DNA from: Candidatus Hydrogenedentota bacterium
Lineage (GTDB): Bacteria; Hydrogenedentota; Hydrogenedentia; Hydrogenedentales; JAGMZX01
DNA length: 64,000 nt
Assembly: GCA_029556545.1 (NCBI GenBank)
Contig: JAKQEQ010000074.1
Location: 1-64,000 of the forward strand
Direction of reading: 5' to 3'
The notes beneath the pieces were generated by a model. It did not search any database and was not told where the DNA came from. It saw nothing but the letters and a program-made list of their open reading frames with translations. Both the position numbers and the translations under genes were made by a program. Below are positions 17,682 through 27,017 of this stretch, in pieces. Numbering within the stretch: the stretch's first letter is position 1; each line of letters begins with the position of its first letter.

Positions 17682-17708
17682 CTCCCTTGAATTCGAGGAG
17701 ATCGACGC

Positions 17709-19271
17709 ATGAAACGAAGCGTATGGCGGCTCGCCGCCGCAGTCGCGCTGGGCGCGGCATGTTGGTCGTCGCGCGCGCCCGCCCAGCAACAGCCCCCGCC
17801 CGCCACAAGCGACGCAACGTCCACGCGGGAGGAGGTTCGGGCCTTACGGGAACTGGTCAACGAACTCAATGAGCGCTTGGGCCGTATCGAGGCGCAGTCG
17901 GCGGGCTTGATCGGGTCCGGCGCTGCTCCGGCGGCCGCACCGTCAGAACTCGACGCGTTACGCGACCAGGTCTATGAGTTGAACAAGCGCCTGCGGCAAA
18001 TCGAGGTGCAGGCCGAGACGGACAAGGCCGCCGCGGAAGCGGCAGCTAAGAAGACGCCCGTGGTAAGCGCCGGTGCCGAGGGGTTCTCGATCACGTCGCC
18101 GGACAAGGCATTCCAGTTGAAAGTTGGCGCCCGCGTGGCCTACGACGTCGCATTCTTCAAGCAAGACCGGGAACTCGAGCGCGCGGTAGGGAACGAGCAG
18201 GACGGTGTAGGCTTTCGCTATGCTCGCATCCGCTTGTCGGGTCGGGTGTGGGAGAACATTTCCCACACGCTCGAGTTCGACTTCGCGGGAGAGTCGGGAG
18301 AAGACACGCCCGTCTTCCGCGACGTCTATGTCCAGTTGGAAAAGATACCCTACTTTGCAGGACAGGACTTCACGTTCCGCGTGGGGCATTACCGCGAGCC
18401 GTTCAGTCTCGAGGAATTGACGCCTGTTCCGTACCGCACCTTCAACGAACGTTCCTTGGCCAATGTGTTCGTCCCCAGCCGGAACGCGGGCATCCAACTC
18501 AGCGACGCTTTGCTCGGCGAATCCGGCCAGGAACGGATGACCTGGGCAATCGGAGCCTTCAAGGAAACGGACAACTGGCCGAGCAGCAACGATTCAGACG
18601 AGGACCAAGGGTATCAGATCACCGCGCGGGTGACGGGCCTCCCCTGGTATGCGGACGAAGGCCGCAAACTCCTGCACCTTGGGCTGGCCTACAGCCTGCG
18701 AAATCCCGACGGCGCGCGCCTGGCGTATGGCGCGCGGCCGGAGTCACGGCTGGCCCTGTTCCGTTACGCGGACGTGGACAAGCTGCCGGTGGGTTTTCGG
18801 CTCCGCGACGCCCGCGCGGACGACGCAAACCTGCTCGGCCTTGAACTGGCGGGCGTATACGGTCCGTTTTCGTTACAAGGCGAGTACATCCGGTCGGATG
18901 TGGACACCACGTTCGCCGGCGACGTTGCCTTCGACGGCTACTATGTCCAAGCCACGTACTTCCTCACGGGGGAGTCCCGGCCATACCGCAACGATCGCGG
19001 ACTCTTCGGGCGCGTTGTGCCGAAGCGCCCGTTTGGCTGGAAATCCGCGTCCGGCTGGGGCGCCTGGGAAGCGGCGGCGCGGTACTCCGCCGTAGACCTT
19101 AACGACGGGCCGATTCGCGGCGGCCGGCACGACGCCTTCACGCTCGGGTTGAACTGGTATCTCAACCCGAACGCGCGCGTCACCTGGAACTATACGCACA
19201 ACAATGTCGAGCACGACCTCTACGACGGCAGTTTCGATGTATTCCAGACACGATTCCAATTGGAGTTCTAG
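17709..19271 (+). CDS. OprO/OprP-type anion porin
   Basis: 520 residues. A signal peptide (1-25, ending APAQ) is followed by a heptad-like coiled coil (about 38-110) containing two copies of a DALRDQVYELNKRLRQIE-like unit, then a beta-barrel from about 125 to the C-terminal Phe (FQTRFQLEF). The barrel start KAFQLKVGARVAYDVAFFKQ and the segment FRDVYVQLEKIPYFAGQDF followed by TFRVGHYREPFSLEEL match the phosphate-selective porin family. The coiled coil probably trimerises the porin and links it to the cell wall. Its place in a sulfate operon suggests that it passes sulfate or sulfonates rather than phosphate. GAGGAG at 17695-17700 sets the start. Confidence 0.86.
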   Translation: MKRSVWRLAAAVALGAACWSSRAPAQQQPPPATSDATSTREEVRALRELVNELNERLGRIEAQSAGLIGSGAAPAAAPSELDALRDQVYELNKRLRQIEVQAETDKAAAEAAAKKTPVVSAGAEGFSITSPDKAFQLKVGARVAYDVAFFKQDRELERAVGNEQDGVGFRYARIRLSGRVWENISHTLEFDFAGESGEDTPVFRDVYVQLEKIPYFAGQDFTFRVGHYREPFSLEELTPVPYRTFNERSLANVFVPSRNAGIQLSDALLGESGQERMTWAIGAFKETDNWPSSNDSDEDQGYQITARVTGLPWYADEGRKLLHLGLAYSLRNPDGARLAYGARPESRLALFRYADVDKLPVGFRLRDARADDANLLGLELAGVYGPFSLQGEYIRSDVDTTFAGDVAFDGYYVQATYFLTGESRPYRNDRGLFGRVVPKRPFGWKSASGWGAWEAAARYSAVDLNDGPIRGGRHDAFTLGLNWYLNPNARVTWNYTHNNVEHDLYDGSFDVFQTRFQLEF

Positions 19272-19335
19272 AACCTTGCACTGACATGCAAGATAAACAC
19301 GGCGCGCCAGAGCGCCTGAGAAGGAACAAGAAACC

Positions 19336-19491
19336 ATGACACACCTGAGACAAATTTCAAAGCGTACGCCCGCCAAGGCGGAGTCCCTGTTGGTGCTTCA
19401 TCAGAAAGTCGCCCTGTTCGCGGCCTTCGCGGAGGCGCTTGGAACGTTGGCGGAGTCGGTGAGCGCGTGGCTCGGACTCCGGGAGAGTTAG
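19336..19491 (+). CDS. Small protein of unknown function in the sulfate operon
   Basis: 51 residues ([20 protein letters not shown] at the start, WLGLRES at the end). AAGGAA 10 bp upstream is a usable ribosome-binding site. The sequence is basic at the N-terminus and then predicted helical with alternating hydrophobic residues ([20 protein letters not shown]). It has no signal peptide. It lies 64 bp after the porin and 53 bp before the sulfate-binding protein, in the same direction. I do not recognise the family. A short amphipathic protein could assist the transporter or be regulatory. Confidence 0.5.
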   Translation: MTHLRQISKRTPAKAESLLVLHQKVALFAAFAEALGTLAESVSAWLGLRES

Positions 19492-19544
19492 ATCTCCCGC
19501 TCCGCTCGAATTGTCAGGCAAGAAAACGGAGAAGGAGTCGCACT

Positions 19545-20603
19545 ATGAGATCAAGAGTGATTTCGACCGTAGTCACACTACTGCTCGCAGCGGCTGGCGG
19601 CGAGGCCGCCGCGCAAGTCCAATTACTGAATGTGTCCTACGACCCGACTCGCGAGTTGTACGTCGAGTTCAACGCGGCGTTCGCGAAACATTGGAAGGAC
19701 ACCACCGGCCAGACCGTGACCGTCCAGCAGTCGCACGGCGGCGCGGGCAAGCAGGCCAGGGCCGTCATCGACGGCCTCGAAGCGGACGTCGTCACCCTCG
19801 CGTTGGCGTATGACATCGACGCCATCGCGGAGCATGCCCGGTTGCTTCCCGCGGATTGGCAATCGCGCCTGCCGCACAACAGCGCGCCTTACACGTCAAC
19901 CATCGTGTTTCTGGTGCGGAAGGGAAATCCCAAGGGCATCAAGGATTGGGACGACCTGGTGCGGCCCGGCATCGAGGTCATTACGCCGAACCCGAAGACG
20001 TCGGGCGGAGCGCGCTGGAATCATCTCGCCGCGTGGGGCTTCTCGTTGAAGCGCTCCCTCGGCGACCTCGCGCGCCTGAACGAACCCGCGGCGGCGGCGG
20101 ACGTAGCCAAGGCGCAGGAGGAAGCGCGCGCGTTTATCCAAGCGCTATACAAGAACGTACCGGTGCTCGATTCCGGCGCGCGAGGCTCGACGACGACATT
20201 CGTACAGCGCGGCATCGGCGACGTATTCCTCTCGTGGGAGAACGAGGCCTTCCTGGCGATTCACGAACTCGGGCGGGACCAGTTCGAGATCGTCCTGCCC
20301 TCGCTGAGCATTCTCGCCGAGCCGCCGGTCGCGCTGGTGGACAAGTACGCCGCCGAGCATGGCACGACCGCGGTCGCGAAGGCGTATCTCGAGTATCTGT
20401 ACGCGCCCGAGGGACAGCGCATTGCGGCGAAACACTACTACCGTCCGCGCGCGCCGGAGCACGCCGATCCGGCGGACATCGCCCGCTTTCCGCACGTCGA
20501 ACTGTTCACAATCGACGATGTATTCGGCGGTTGGCGGAAAGCGCAAGAGGAGCACTTCGCCGATGGCGGCATCTTCGACCAAATCTACCGGCCGGGAAGA
20601 TGA
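19545..20603 (+). CDS. sbp: Periplasmic sulfate-binding protein
   Basis: 352 residues from ATG 19545 (GAAGGAG 7 bp upstream), with a signal peptide [20 protein letters not shown] and cleavage near AAA-QVQ. It delivers sulfate or thiosulfate to CysTW. Family motifs: [20 protein letters not shown] at the mature N-terminus, [20 protein letters not shown] with the oxyanion-contacting Ser-Gly-Gly stretch, [19 protein letters not shown], and [11 protein letters not shown]. It precedes cysT by 39 bp. Confidence 0.94.
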   Translation: MRSRVISTVVTLLLAAAGGEAAAQVQLLNVSYDPTRELYVEFNAAFAKHWKDTTGQTVTVQQSHGGAGKQARAVIDGLEADVVTLALAYDIDAIAEHARLLPADWQSRLPHNSAPYTSTIVFLVRKGNPKGIKDWDDLVRPGIEVITPNPKTSGGARWNHLAAWGFSLKRSLGDLARLNEPAAAADVAKAQEEARAFIQALYKNVPVLDSGARGSTTTFVQRGIGDVFLSWENEAFLAIHELGRDQFEIVLPSLSILAEPPVALVDKYAAEHGTTAVAKAYLEYLYAPEGQRIAAKHYYRPRAPEHADPADIARFPHVELFTIDDVFGGWRKAQEEHFADGGIFDQIYRPGR

Positions 20604-20642
20604 CGTGCGAAAGTCGAGGTCTGCTAAGGAGGTAAGACGCGT

Positions 20643-21476
20643 ATGAGATGGCGCGAATTCAGCGTGCTGCCAGGCTTCGGCCTCACGCTTGGCTATACCA
20701 TGCTGTATCTCAGCCTCATCGTATTGATTCCGTTGTCTGGGCTGTTCATCAAGACCAGTACGATGACGTGGGCCGATTTCTGGAGCGCCGTGACCGACCC
20801 GCGCGTCGTCGCCTCCTACAAGTTGACCTTCGGCGCGGCGCTGGTCGCGGCGTTGATCAACGCGATCTTCGGCTTCATCGTGGCATGGTCGCTGGTGCGA
20901 TACCGATTTCCGGGCAAGCGGATCGTGGACGCGATGGTCGACCTGCCGTTCGCCCTGCCGACCGCCGTCTCCGGCATCGCGCTGACGGCCATCTACGCCC
21001 GCAACGGCTGGATCGGAAAACCCCTCGAAGCGCTCGGTATACAGGCGGCGTTCTCGCCGTTGGGCGTGATCATTGCGCTGACCTTCATCGGCCTGCCGTT
21101 CGTCGTGCGCACGCTGCAGCCCGCCCTCGAGGACCTCGACCCCGAATACGAAGAAGCGGCCGCGAGCCTCGGCGCGACGCGCTTCCAGACCTTCTACAAG
21201 GTGATCGTGCCCACGATTATGCCCGCGCTGTTGACCGGCTTCGCGTTGGCGTTCGCGCGCGCCATCGGCGAATACGGCTCCGTCGTGTTCATCTCCGGCA
21301 ACATGCCGATGCGAACGGAAATCACGAGCCTGCTGATCATCGCGAAGCTCGAACAGTACGACTACGCGGGCGCCACCGCCATCGCCGTGGTGATGCTGCT
21401 CGCCTCATTCGTGCTGTTGTTCGGGATCAACGTGCTCCAATGGTGGAGCACACACCGCTACACGAAGGTGACGTGA
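20643..21476 (+). CDS. cysT: Sulfate ABC transporter permease CysT
   Basis: 277 residues, six helices. The conserved ATPase-coupling loop reads LDPEYEEAAASLGATRFQTF followed by YKVIVPTIMPALL, and DLPFALPTAVSGIALTAIYA is typical of CysT/CysU. An unusually strong ribosome-binding site, AAGGAGGT (20627-20634), lies 8 bp before the ATG. It ends one base before the cysW start, so the two permeases are translated together and form the membrane channel of the sulfate importer. Confidence 0.94.
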   Translation: MRWREFSVLPGFGLTLGYTMLYLSLIVLIPLSGLFIKTSTMTWADFWSAVTDPRVVASYKLTFGAALVAALINAIFGFIVAWSLVRYRFPGKRIVDAMVDLPFALPTAVSGIALTAIYARNGWIGKPLEALGIQAAFSPLGVIIALTFIGLPFVVRTLQPALEDLDPEYEEAAASLGATRFQTFYKVIVPTIMPALLTGFALAFARAIGEYGSVVFISGNMPMRTEITSLLIIAKLEQYDYAGATAIAVVMLLASFVLLFGINVLQWWSTHRYTKVT

Positions 21477-21477
21477 T

Positions 21478-22371
21478 ATGGCCGCGATTTCCATACCCCA
21501 AAGCGCCGCGCGCGTGACGTGGCGCAATCCGACGGGCGAGTCCTGGTGGGTGAAGACGCTGCTTATCGGGACCAGCATCGCGTTCCTCAGCCTGTTCCTG
21601 CTGATCCCGCTCGTGGCCGTGTTCACGGAGGCGCTCCGCAGGGGCATCGAGGCGTATTTCGCCAGCTTCCGGGACCCCGCCGCGCTTGCCGCCATCAAAC
21701 TGACCTTGATTACGGCGGGCATCGCCGTTCCGGCGAATCTCGTGTTCGGCCTGGCGGCGGCGTGGGCAGTCACCAAGTTTCAGTTTCGCGGGCGCAACGT
21801 ACTGGTCACGCTGATCGACCTGCCTTTCGCCGTATCGCCGGTGGTGTCCGGATTGATCTACGTGTTGCTCTTCGGCAGGCAGGGCCTGCTCGGTCCCTGG
21901 CTCGCGGCGAATGACATCAAGATCATCTTCGCCGTGCCCGGCATCGTGCTGGCCACCATCTTCGTTACCTTTCCCTTCGTGGCGCGCGAGTTGATCCCGC
22001 TGATGCAGGAGCAGGGCACGGACGAAGAGCAGGCGGCGCTCCTGCTCGGCGCGAACGGGCGCCAGACCTTCTGGCGCGTGACCCTGCCCAACATCAAGTG
22101 GGCGCTGCTCTACGGCGTCATCTTGTGCAACGCGCGCGCCATGGGCGAATTCGGCGCGGTGTCCGTCGTCTCCGGGCACATCCGCGGCAAGACCAACACC
22201 ATGCCGCTGCACGTCGAGATTCTCTACAACGAGTACAACTTCGTGGCGGCTTTCGCCGTGGCTTCGCTCCTCGCCCTGCTCGCCCTGGTAACCCTCGTCG
22301 CCAAGAGCGTGGTCGAGTGGCGCAGCCGCCGAGCCGTGAATGGAACAATTTCGGAGCAGGCTGAAGCCTGA
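21478..22371 (+). CDS. cysW: Sulfate ABC transporter permease CysW
   Basis: 297 residues, partner of CysT. Segments typical of CysW: LIDLPFAVSPVVSGLIYVLL, FVTFPFVARELIPLMQEQGT, EEQAALLLGANGRQTFWRVT (coupling loop), and NARAMGEFGAVSVVSGHIRG near the C-terminus. The C-terminal tail after VVEWRSRRAV is short and variable. It begins 1 bp after cysT stops and is followed by cysA after 41 bp. Confidence 0.94.
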   Translation: MAAISIPQSAARVTWRNPTGESWWVKTLLIGTSIAFLSLFLLIPLVAVFTEALRRGIEAYFASFRDPAALAAIKLTLITAGIAVPANLVFGLAAAWAVTKFQFRGRNVLVTLIDLPFAVSPVVSGLIYVLLFGRQGLLGPWLAANDIKIIFAVPGIVLATIFVTFPFVARELIPLMQEQGTDEEQAALLLGANGRQTFWRVTLPNIKWALLYGVILCNARAMGEFGAVSVVSGHIRGKTNTMPLHVEILYNEYNFVAAFAVASLLALLALVTLVAKSVVEWRSRRAVNGTISEQAEA

Positions 22372-22412
22372 ACTACGAACGAATAACGACCCCGCGCGGG
22401 GAGGAATGACGT

Positions 22413-23489
22413 ATGAGCATCGAAGTGCGACATATCACGAAGACTTTCGGGCGATTCAAGGCGTTAGACGACGTGAGCCTCGAAGCGCCCGACGGCGAAC
22501 TGATGGCCCTGTTGGGCCCGTCCGGCTCCGGCAAGACGACGCTCCTGCGCATCATCGCCGGGCTCGACCGGCCGGACCCCCGGCCCGAGAGCGAAATTCT
22601 GTTTCACCAGGAAAACGTGGCGCGGCGCGGCGCGGGACAGCGCCATGTGGGCTTTGTATTTCAGCACTACGCCTTGTTCCGCCACATGACCGTGTTCGAG
22701 AACATCGCCTTCGGCATGCGCGTGCGACCGCGGAGCGCGCGCCCGGCCGAGAACGCGCTGCGCGCCCGAGTGCGCGAACTGCTCCGCCTCATTCAACTCG
22801 AGAACCTCGAGAACCGCTACCCGAACCAACTCTCTGGCGGGCAGCGCCAGCGCGTCGCGCTTGCCCGCGCGCTGGCCATCGAGCCGAAGGTCCTCCTGCT
22901 GGACGAACCCTTCGGCGCGCTGGACGCCAAGGTGCGCCAGGAACTCCGGCGCTGGCTGCGTCGCCTTCACGACGAAATCCACGTAACCAGCATCTTCGTA
23001 ACCCACGACCAGGAAGAGGCGCTCGAGGTGGCCGACCGCGTCGTCGTGATGAACGAGGGCCGCATCGAACAGGTCGGTGCGCCGGAGGAAGTTTTTCACC
23101 GACCCGCGACGGAATTCGTCATGAGATTCCTTGGAAACGTGAATCTGTTCCATGGCCGCGTCGAGTCCGGCGATATCACCTTCGGGCCCTTCGTGCTCGG
23201 TCGCGCCGCGCAGCCGGTGCCCGACGGCAAGGAGGCGCACGCCTTCGTGCGCCCTTACGATCTCGAAATCCGTCGCGACCGCGCCGGCGGTCCCGCCCTC
23301 GATGCGCGCGTCGCGCGCGTCCTTTCCGCCGGACCCGTTGTGAAGGTCGAACTCAAGACCGACAACGACAAGTCGCTATTTGTCGAGGTGCCCCATGACC
23401 GCTACCGCGCCCTCAACCTCGCGCGCGACGAGCGCGTGTTTGTCAGCGTGCGCGACGCCCGCGTATTTGTCGAGGACTATGTCATATAG
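22413..23489 (+). CDS. cysA: Sulfate ABC transporter ATPase CysA
   Basis: 358 residues. It powers CysTW. Walker A is [16 protein letters not shown] (residues about 32-47), the signature is [15 protein letters not shown], and Walker B is [19 protein letters not shown] followed by the switch His in [14 protein letters not shown]-terminal TOBE-like regulatory domain (about 240-350) contains [17 protein letters not shown] and [15 protein letters not shown]. Last gene of the sulfur operon; a strong hairpin terminator follows at 23498. Confidence 0.95.
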   Translation: MSIEVRHITKTFGRFKALDDVSLEAPDGELMALLGPSGSGKTTLLRIIAGLDRPDPRPESEILFHQENVARRGAGQRHVGFVFQHYALFRHMTVFENIAFGMRVRPRSARPAENALRARVRELLRLIQLENLENRYPNQLSGGQRQRVALARALAIEPKVLLLDEPFGALDAKVRQELRRWLRRLHDEIHVTSIFVTHDQEEALEVADRVVVMNEGRIEQVGAPEEVFHRPATEFVMRFLGNVNLFHGRVESGDITFGPFVLGRAAQPVPDGKEAHAFVRPYDLEIRRDRAGGPALDARVARVLSAGPVVKVELKTDNDKSLFVEVPHDRYRALNLARDERVFVSVRDARVFVEDYVI

Positions 23490-23497
23490 GGAGGGGT

Positions 23498-23537
23498 GGG
23501 GAAGGGCGGCGAGAGATGGAGAGGGCCGCCCTTCCCC
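23498..23537 (+). terminator. Terminator hairpin between cysA and a convergent gene
   Basis: Perfect 13-bp stem, left arm GGGGAAGGGCGGC (23498-23510), right arm 23525-23537, 14-nt loop. It has no U-run but sits between two convergent stops, so it may serve both genes. Confidence 0.7.
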
Positions 23538-23561
23538 GGGTCCGATAGCGTGTGGGGTGTC

Positions 23562-24800
23562 CTAAACGGTGTAATTCAGGAGCGCGTCTGCGGCGCGCCC
23601 GACGCGGCCGTCCGTGAAGGTGAACGCCGCGATTTGCGCGATGCGGTTGCCGCCGGACGCGGCCTGATCCACGTTCTGGTAGCCAAGACTGATGGACGCG
23701 ATGCCCGCCTGCCCCAAGGTCAACAGTTCGCCCGGTTCCGAGATGCCGTTCCCGTTATCGCGCCACAACAGGAGCTTGTCGAAGTCCCGGTCAAGGCGGT
23801 CGATGACGCCGTCGCCGTTCGAGTCGAGCTTGCGCAGCTCCTCGAAGCCGTTCGTTGCGCCGTTCTGCTCCCCGAAAAGTTCGCGCCCGTTCGTAATGCG
23901 ACCGTCGCCGTCGCGATCAATAGCCAGGAAAGCGTCGCCGCCGGTGACAAGCGCCGTACGCACGGACTGGGCGTTTCCCATCAAGTCGAACCGCGCGCCG
24001 GCCGTGTATCGGGTCAGTTCGATGCCGTCGCCATCGAGGTCGAGCACGAGTGGATCGCCTTGCTGCACCTCGCCCTGCGTCACCGAGACCTCGAGGCTCA
24101 TCTCGAAGCTGAATCGAAATTCGAGCTGGACCTGCCCGCCGGTCGCCGGCGCGCCGCCTCCTTGACCGCCGAACAAGTCCGCAAGCAGGTTGTCGAGCAA
24201 CTGCCGGGCCATGTCGTTGAAATCGCGGCTCTCGGGTCCGCCCCGGAAGAACGCGCCGAGGTACTCGAAGACCTCGCTGAACATCTCCCCGGCCAGTTCC
24301 ATGAGCCGCTGCGTCAGGTCCGAAAAACGTTGAAGCAGGTCGCTGTGGTTGCCTGCGGCCTCCGTGGTCGAGGCGAATCCCCCAAGCGCCGACACCGAAA
24401 CGGACATCGAGACCTGGAACCGCGCAGCCACTTCGCGGCTCAGTTCGACGAGCGTCGCCTGCTCAGCGTCGGGGAGTCCTTGCGCCGTCGCGGCCATGCG
24501 CTGCTGAAAGAGTACGAGCGCCTCGGCCCGCGCGTCGAAGACGAAATCGAATTCGAGTTGCTGCGCCGCGCCGGGAGACGGGCCGGTCTTTTGGCCGAGC
24601 GGGCGATAGACCATGGCGTCAAAGGCGCGCGCAATCGCCGCTTCCCGGTTGCGGCCGAGACTCGGAGCGGGCGGAGGCGCGGTTCTTGCGGGATTTGCGT
24701 GCCGACTGAGGCCCGGTGCATATGTGGTTGCGGTGCGGCCGCCCGCGCCAAGAACCCCCGAATGCGCCTGCGCGTGCGCCGAAAGCGGAGAAATGCCCAT
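23562..24800 (-). CDS. EF-hand-like calcium-binding protein of unknown role
   Basis: 412 residues from ATG 24800 (GGAGG upstream on the minus strand; an earlier in-frame Met at 24857 looks spurious). The N-terminal third is Ala/Gln-rich and helical, with no classical signal peptide. Residues about 255-400 carry Asp-rich loops in series: DPLVLDLDGDGIELTRY, AIDRDGDGRITNGRELFGE, KLDSNGDGVIDRLDRDF and LWRDNGNGISEPGELLTL. These are EF-hand-style calcium sites of the kind found in large secreted RTX-associated and flagellar-type proteins. With no signal, export might need a type I or type III route, or the protein stays in the cytosol. It converges with cysA. Confidence 0.65.
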   Translation of the reverse strand: MGISPLSAHAQAHSGVLGAGGRTATTYAPGLSRHANPARTAPPPAPSLGRNREAAIARAFDAMVYRPLGQKTGPSPGAAQQLEFDFVFDARAEALVLFQQRMAATAQGLPDAEQATLVELSREVAARFQVSMSVSVSALGGFASTTEAAGNHSDLLQRFSDLTQRLMELAGEMFSEVFEYLGAFFRGGPESRDFNDMARQLLDNLLADLFGGQGGGAPATGGQVQLEFRFSFEMSLEVSVTQGEVQQGDPLVLDLDGDGIELTRYTAGARFDLMGNAQSVRTALVTGGDAFLAIDRDGDGRITNGRELFGEQNGATNGFEELRKLDSNGDGVIDRLDRDFDKLLLWRDNGNGISEPGELLTLGQAGIASISLGYQNVDQAASGGNRIAQIAAFTFTDGRVGRAADALLNYTV

Positions 24801-25032
24801 CGTTGCCCCTCCGGGCCATTTAAGGCCCACAGACCTAATCCGTCGTATCCCTCTCATCGGCAGGTTCCGGGCAAATCTTTAGCGTCGCCCGTCGCGCTAG
24901 TCAGACGGGTCAGACCGTTGGAAGCGGCCGCGGGCGGTGCCCGCGCGACGTTGCATCACGCGCTTCGGCTTGGCTACAATAACGCACGAGGTTAGGCCTC
25001 GTGCAGAAGCAGCGACGGGGAAGAACGGCGCC

Positions 25033-25461
25033 ATGAATTCGGTTGTGTGTCCGCATTGCAGAGCCCACCGGATCGTTACTACCAATGTGCCGCGCGACGT
25101 CGTTGTGATTATGCCTTGCCCCGCCTGCGGCGAACTCACGGTCCTCTTCCGAAACAAGGCCATCCCGCTCGACCGACGCGTCCTCGAGCGCGGCTCCCGC
25201 AAGGAGCGCATCGAACACTGCGCGCGCGTCATCACCGAGTTCCTCGAAGCGGGCATGTTCCCGCCCGACTTCTCCGGCGGCCCCCGGCCGCGTCGCAGGC
25301 GGCGCCGTCCGTCCCCCGAGGCGGCGATGCGGGAAGACGCGCCCGGGCCCTGCGATGTCCGGCCCGACCCCGGCATTACGGACGCCGACCTCAATCACTT
25401 CGTCAACGTCGAGTTGGGCCAACTCGACGATCCCGAGTGCTTCCGCAAACTCTTCGGCTGA
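25033..25461 (+). CDS. Zinc-ribbon protein of unknown function
   Basis: 142 residues from ATG 25033. The N-terminus holds two CxxC pairs, VCPHCRAH and MPCPACGEL, spaced 23 residues apart, which should form one zinc ribbon. The rest is a basic middle part (RPRRRRRRPS) and an acidic C-terminus (DADLNHFVNVELGQLDDPEC). The type of protein is often seen in nucleic-acid or RNA-polymerase-associated roles, but nothing here proves it. A long palindrome 10 bp after the stop probably ends transcription. Confidence 0.6.
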   Translation: MNSVVCPHCRAHRIVTTNVPRDVVVIMPCPACGELTVLFRNKAIPLDRRVLERGSRKERIEHCARVITEFLEAGMFPPDFSGGPRPRRRRRRPSPEAAMREDAPGPCDVRPDPGITDADLNHFVNVELGQLDDPECFRKLFG

Positions 25462-25471
25462 CCCGCGATGA

Positions 25472-25493
25472 AACGCCCGGCGCGCCGGGCGTT
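25472..25493. terminator. 22-bp perfect palindrome between convergent genes
   Basis: Half-site AACGCCCGGCG, perfectly symmetric about 25482/25483. It lies between the stop of the zinc-ribbon gene and the stop of the first HSP20 gene, so it is well placed to terminate both transcripts. Confidence 0.65.
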
Positions 25494-25521
25494 CGGCCCG
25501 AGGCGCCGGGCGACATAAACA

Positions 25522-25995
25522 TCAGTTTACTGTAATACGCTTGCGCCGCGCCTTCGCCGCATCCGACTTGGGCAGGCGCACGCGAAGGACGCCGTGCCGG
25601 TAACGCGCGTTCGCCTTATCCGGTTCAATCTCGCAGGGCAGCGGACCCGCGCGGTAGAAACCGCCGTAGCTGCGCTCGCTGTAATACCGGCCGTCGCGTC
25701 GCTCTTCGCGCTCCGCTTTCTTTTCGCCCCGCAATACGAGACGCCGCTCCTCGACCTCGACCTTGAAATCCTTCTCGTCGAGACCCGGCAGTTCCGCCGT
25801 GACCAGCACCTCGTCGTCCGTCTCCGCGAGGTCCACCGCCGGTCCGCCGAGGTCCAGAACCGAGACCGGCCAATAGTCGCCGTTCCCGCCGTTCGGCCTG
25901 GTCCGGCGCGGCTGCCACCGGTCGAAGACGCGCAATACACGGTCGCGCAACCCTTCGAGCGAGTCTTTCCACGTCATGGGAACCAGGCTGCTCAT
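25522..25995 (-). CDS. Small heat shock protein HSP20 (third in operon)
   Basis: 157 residues. ATP-independent holdase with an alpha-crystallin domain (about 50-150), shown by PAVDLAETDDEVLVTAELPG, LDEKDFKVEVEERRLVLRGE and GVLRVRLPKSD. The C-terminal RKRITVN carries a variant of the I-x-I tail that links dimers. The N-terminal arm is basic and Arg/Trp-rich, unlike those of the two neighbouring copies. Last of three co-directional hsp20 genes. Confidence 0.92.
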   Translation of the reverse strand: MSSLVPMTWKDSLEGLRDRVLRVFDRWQPRRTRPNGGNGDYWPVSVLDLGGPAVDLAETDDEVLVTAELPGLDEKDFKVEVEERRLVLRGEKKAEREERRDGRYYSERSYGGFYRAGPLPCEIEPDKANARYRHGVLRVRLPKSDAAKARRKRITVN

Positions 25996-26038
25996 GGTCC
26001 GTCACCTCCTTTGTCGTCATCAGACGCGGCCCCGTCGA

Positions 26039-26440
26039 TTACGAGGCCACGTCCACCTTGATCTTCTTCGGCTGCTTCGCGGCCACTTTCGGCAAGTGGA
26101 CCGTCAACACGCCGTACTTCATCTCGGCGCGAATCTTCTCCTGGTCCACCGCGTCGCTGAGTTGGAACTGCCGGAAATACGGTCGCAGCTCAAACTCGCG
26201 AAGCAGCGCGTCGCCGTTCGCGCCCGCCTCCGGCGTGGCCTTGATCGTCAGCACGTCGTCGTGGACGTCAATGGCGACGCCCTCTTTGTCCACGCCGGGC
26301 AGGTCCACCACGACGGCGAGGCCTTCCTTCATCTCGAAGATGTCCACCGCCGGAATCAGCGTGCGCGCTTCCTCGCGCGTATCCGGCGCCGTCTGCTGTT
26401 CCGCCTTCATCGGTACGGTCTTCTCTTTCATGGGTAGCAC
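26039..26440 (-). CDS. Small heat shock protein HSP20 (second in operon)
   Basis: 133 residues, the shortest of the three. The alpha-crystallin domain runs from about 30 to 130: TLIPAVDIFEMKEGLAVVVD, LPGVDKEGVAIDVHDDVLTI, then YGVLTVHLPKVAAKQPKKI. The N-terminal arm is short and polar (about 25 residues), which usually means small oligomers. The gap to each neighbouring hsp20 gene is 33-43 bp. Confidence 0.92.
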   Translation of the reverse strand: MLPMKEKTVPMKAEQQTAPDTREEARTLIPAVDIFEMKEGLAVVVDLPGVDKEGVAIDVHDDVLTIKATPEAGANGDALLREFELRPYFRQFQLSDAVDQEKIRAEMKYGVLTVHLPKVAAKQPKKIKVDVAS

Positions 26441-26473
26441 CTCCTTCGTTCGTTCTCGTTTGACCGCCGCCGC

Positions 26474-26938
26474 TTATTGCACCGCCACCGCGATCTGCTT
26501 CGGTTTCGCCTTCTCATGCTTCGGCAGCGTGAGCCGCAAGACGCCGTTCTTATACGCCGCCTGGACTTTGTCGCCGTCCACCTCGACCGGCAGCGTCAGC
26601 GTCCGCACGAACCGGCCCGCGCCCCGCTCGTTCCGGTGATACGCCTCCGGCTTCACGTCCGCGTTGATCGGCGACTTTTCGCCCGATACCCGCAGCGTGT
26701 CCCGGAGCACCGAAATGTCCAGCGACTCGGGATCAAGCCCCGGCGCCAGCGCCTCGACGTATACGTTGTCTTTGTCCTCCCTGACGTTCATCAGGGGATA
26801 GGCCCGCGCCGCCGCGCCCGGCAGGAACGCGCTCCGCCACGTCGGCCAGCGGTTGCCGCCGAAGTCCTCGAAGGCGCGCTCCACCTCGCGACGCAAGGCG
26901 TCCAACTCGCGAAATGGGTCCCACGTCCTCAGTGTCAT
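26474..26938 (-). CDS. Small heat shock protein HSP20 (first in operon)
   Basis: 154 residues from ATG 26938, which has AAAGGAGGA upstream; an open frame continues to 27169 but that extension has no ribosome site and looks accidental. The N-terminus MTLRTWDPFRELDALRREVE is the typical opening of this family. The crystallin domain contains YPLMNVREDKDNVYVEALAP and NGVLRLTLPKHEKAKPKQIA. It is the promoter-proximal gene of the triplet and lies about 70 nt after a candidate sigma-54 promoter. Confidence 0.93.
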   Translation of the reverse strand: MTLRTWDPFRELDALRREVERAFEDFGGNRWPTWRSAFLPGAAARAYPLMNVREDKDNVYVEALAPGLDPESLDISVLRDTLRVSGEKSPINADVKPEAYHRNERGAGRFVRTLTLPVEVDGDKVQAAYKNGVLRLTLPKHEKAKPKQIAVAVQ

Positions 26939-27017
26939 AGCCCAGTCCTCCTTTCTCTTCGCGCCGGGCCTCGCACGCGCCCGGCGGTTGATCCATTGGT
27001 TGCCACGCTTGGGAAAA

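Noticed and set aside
17579-17708. Possible SAM or other sulfur riboswitch before the porin
   Set aside because: None of the conserved SAM-riboswitch cores could be found; only two short CCGG-N4-CCGG elements are present.
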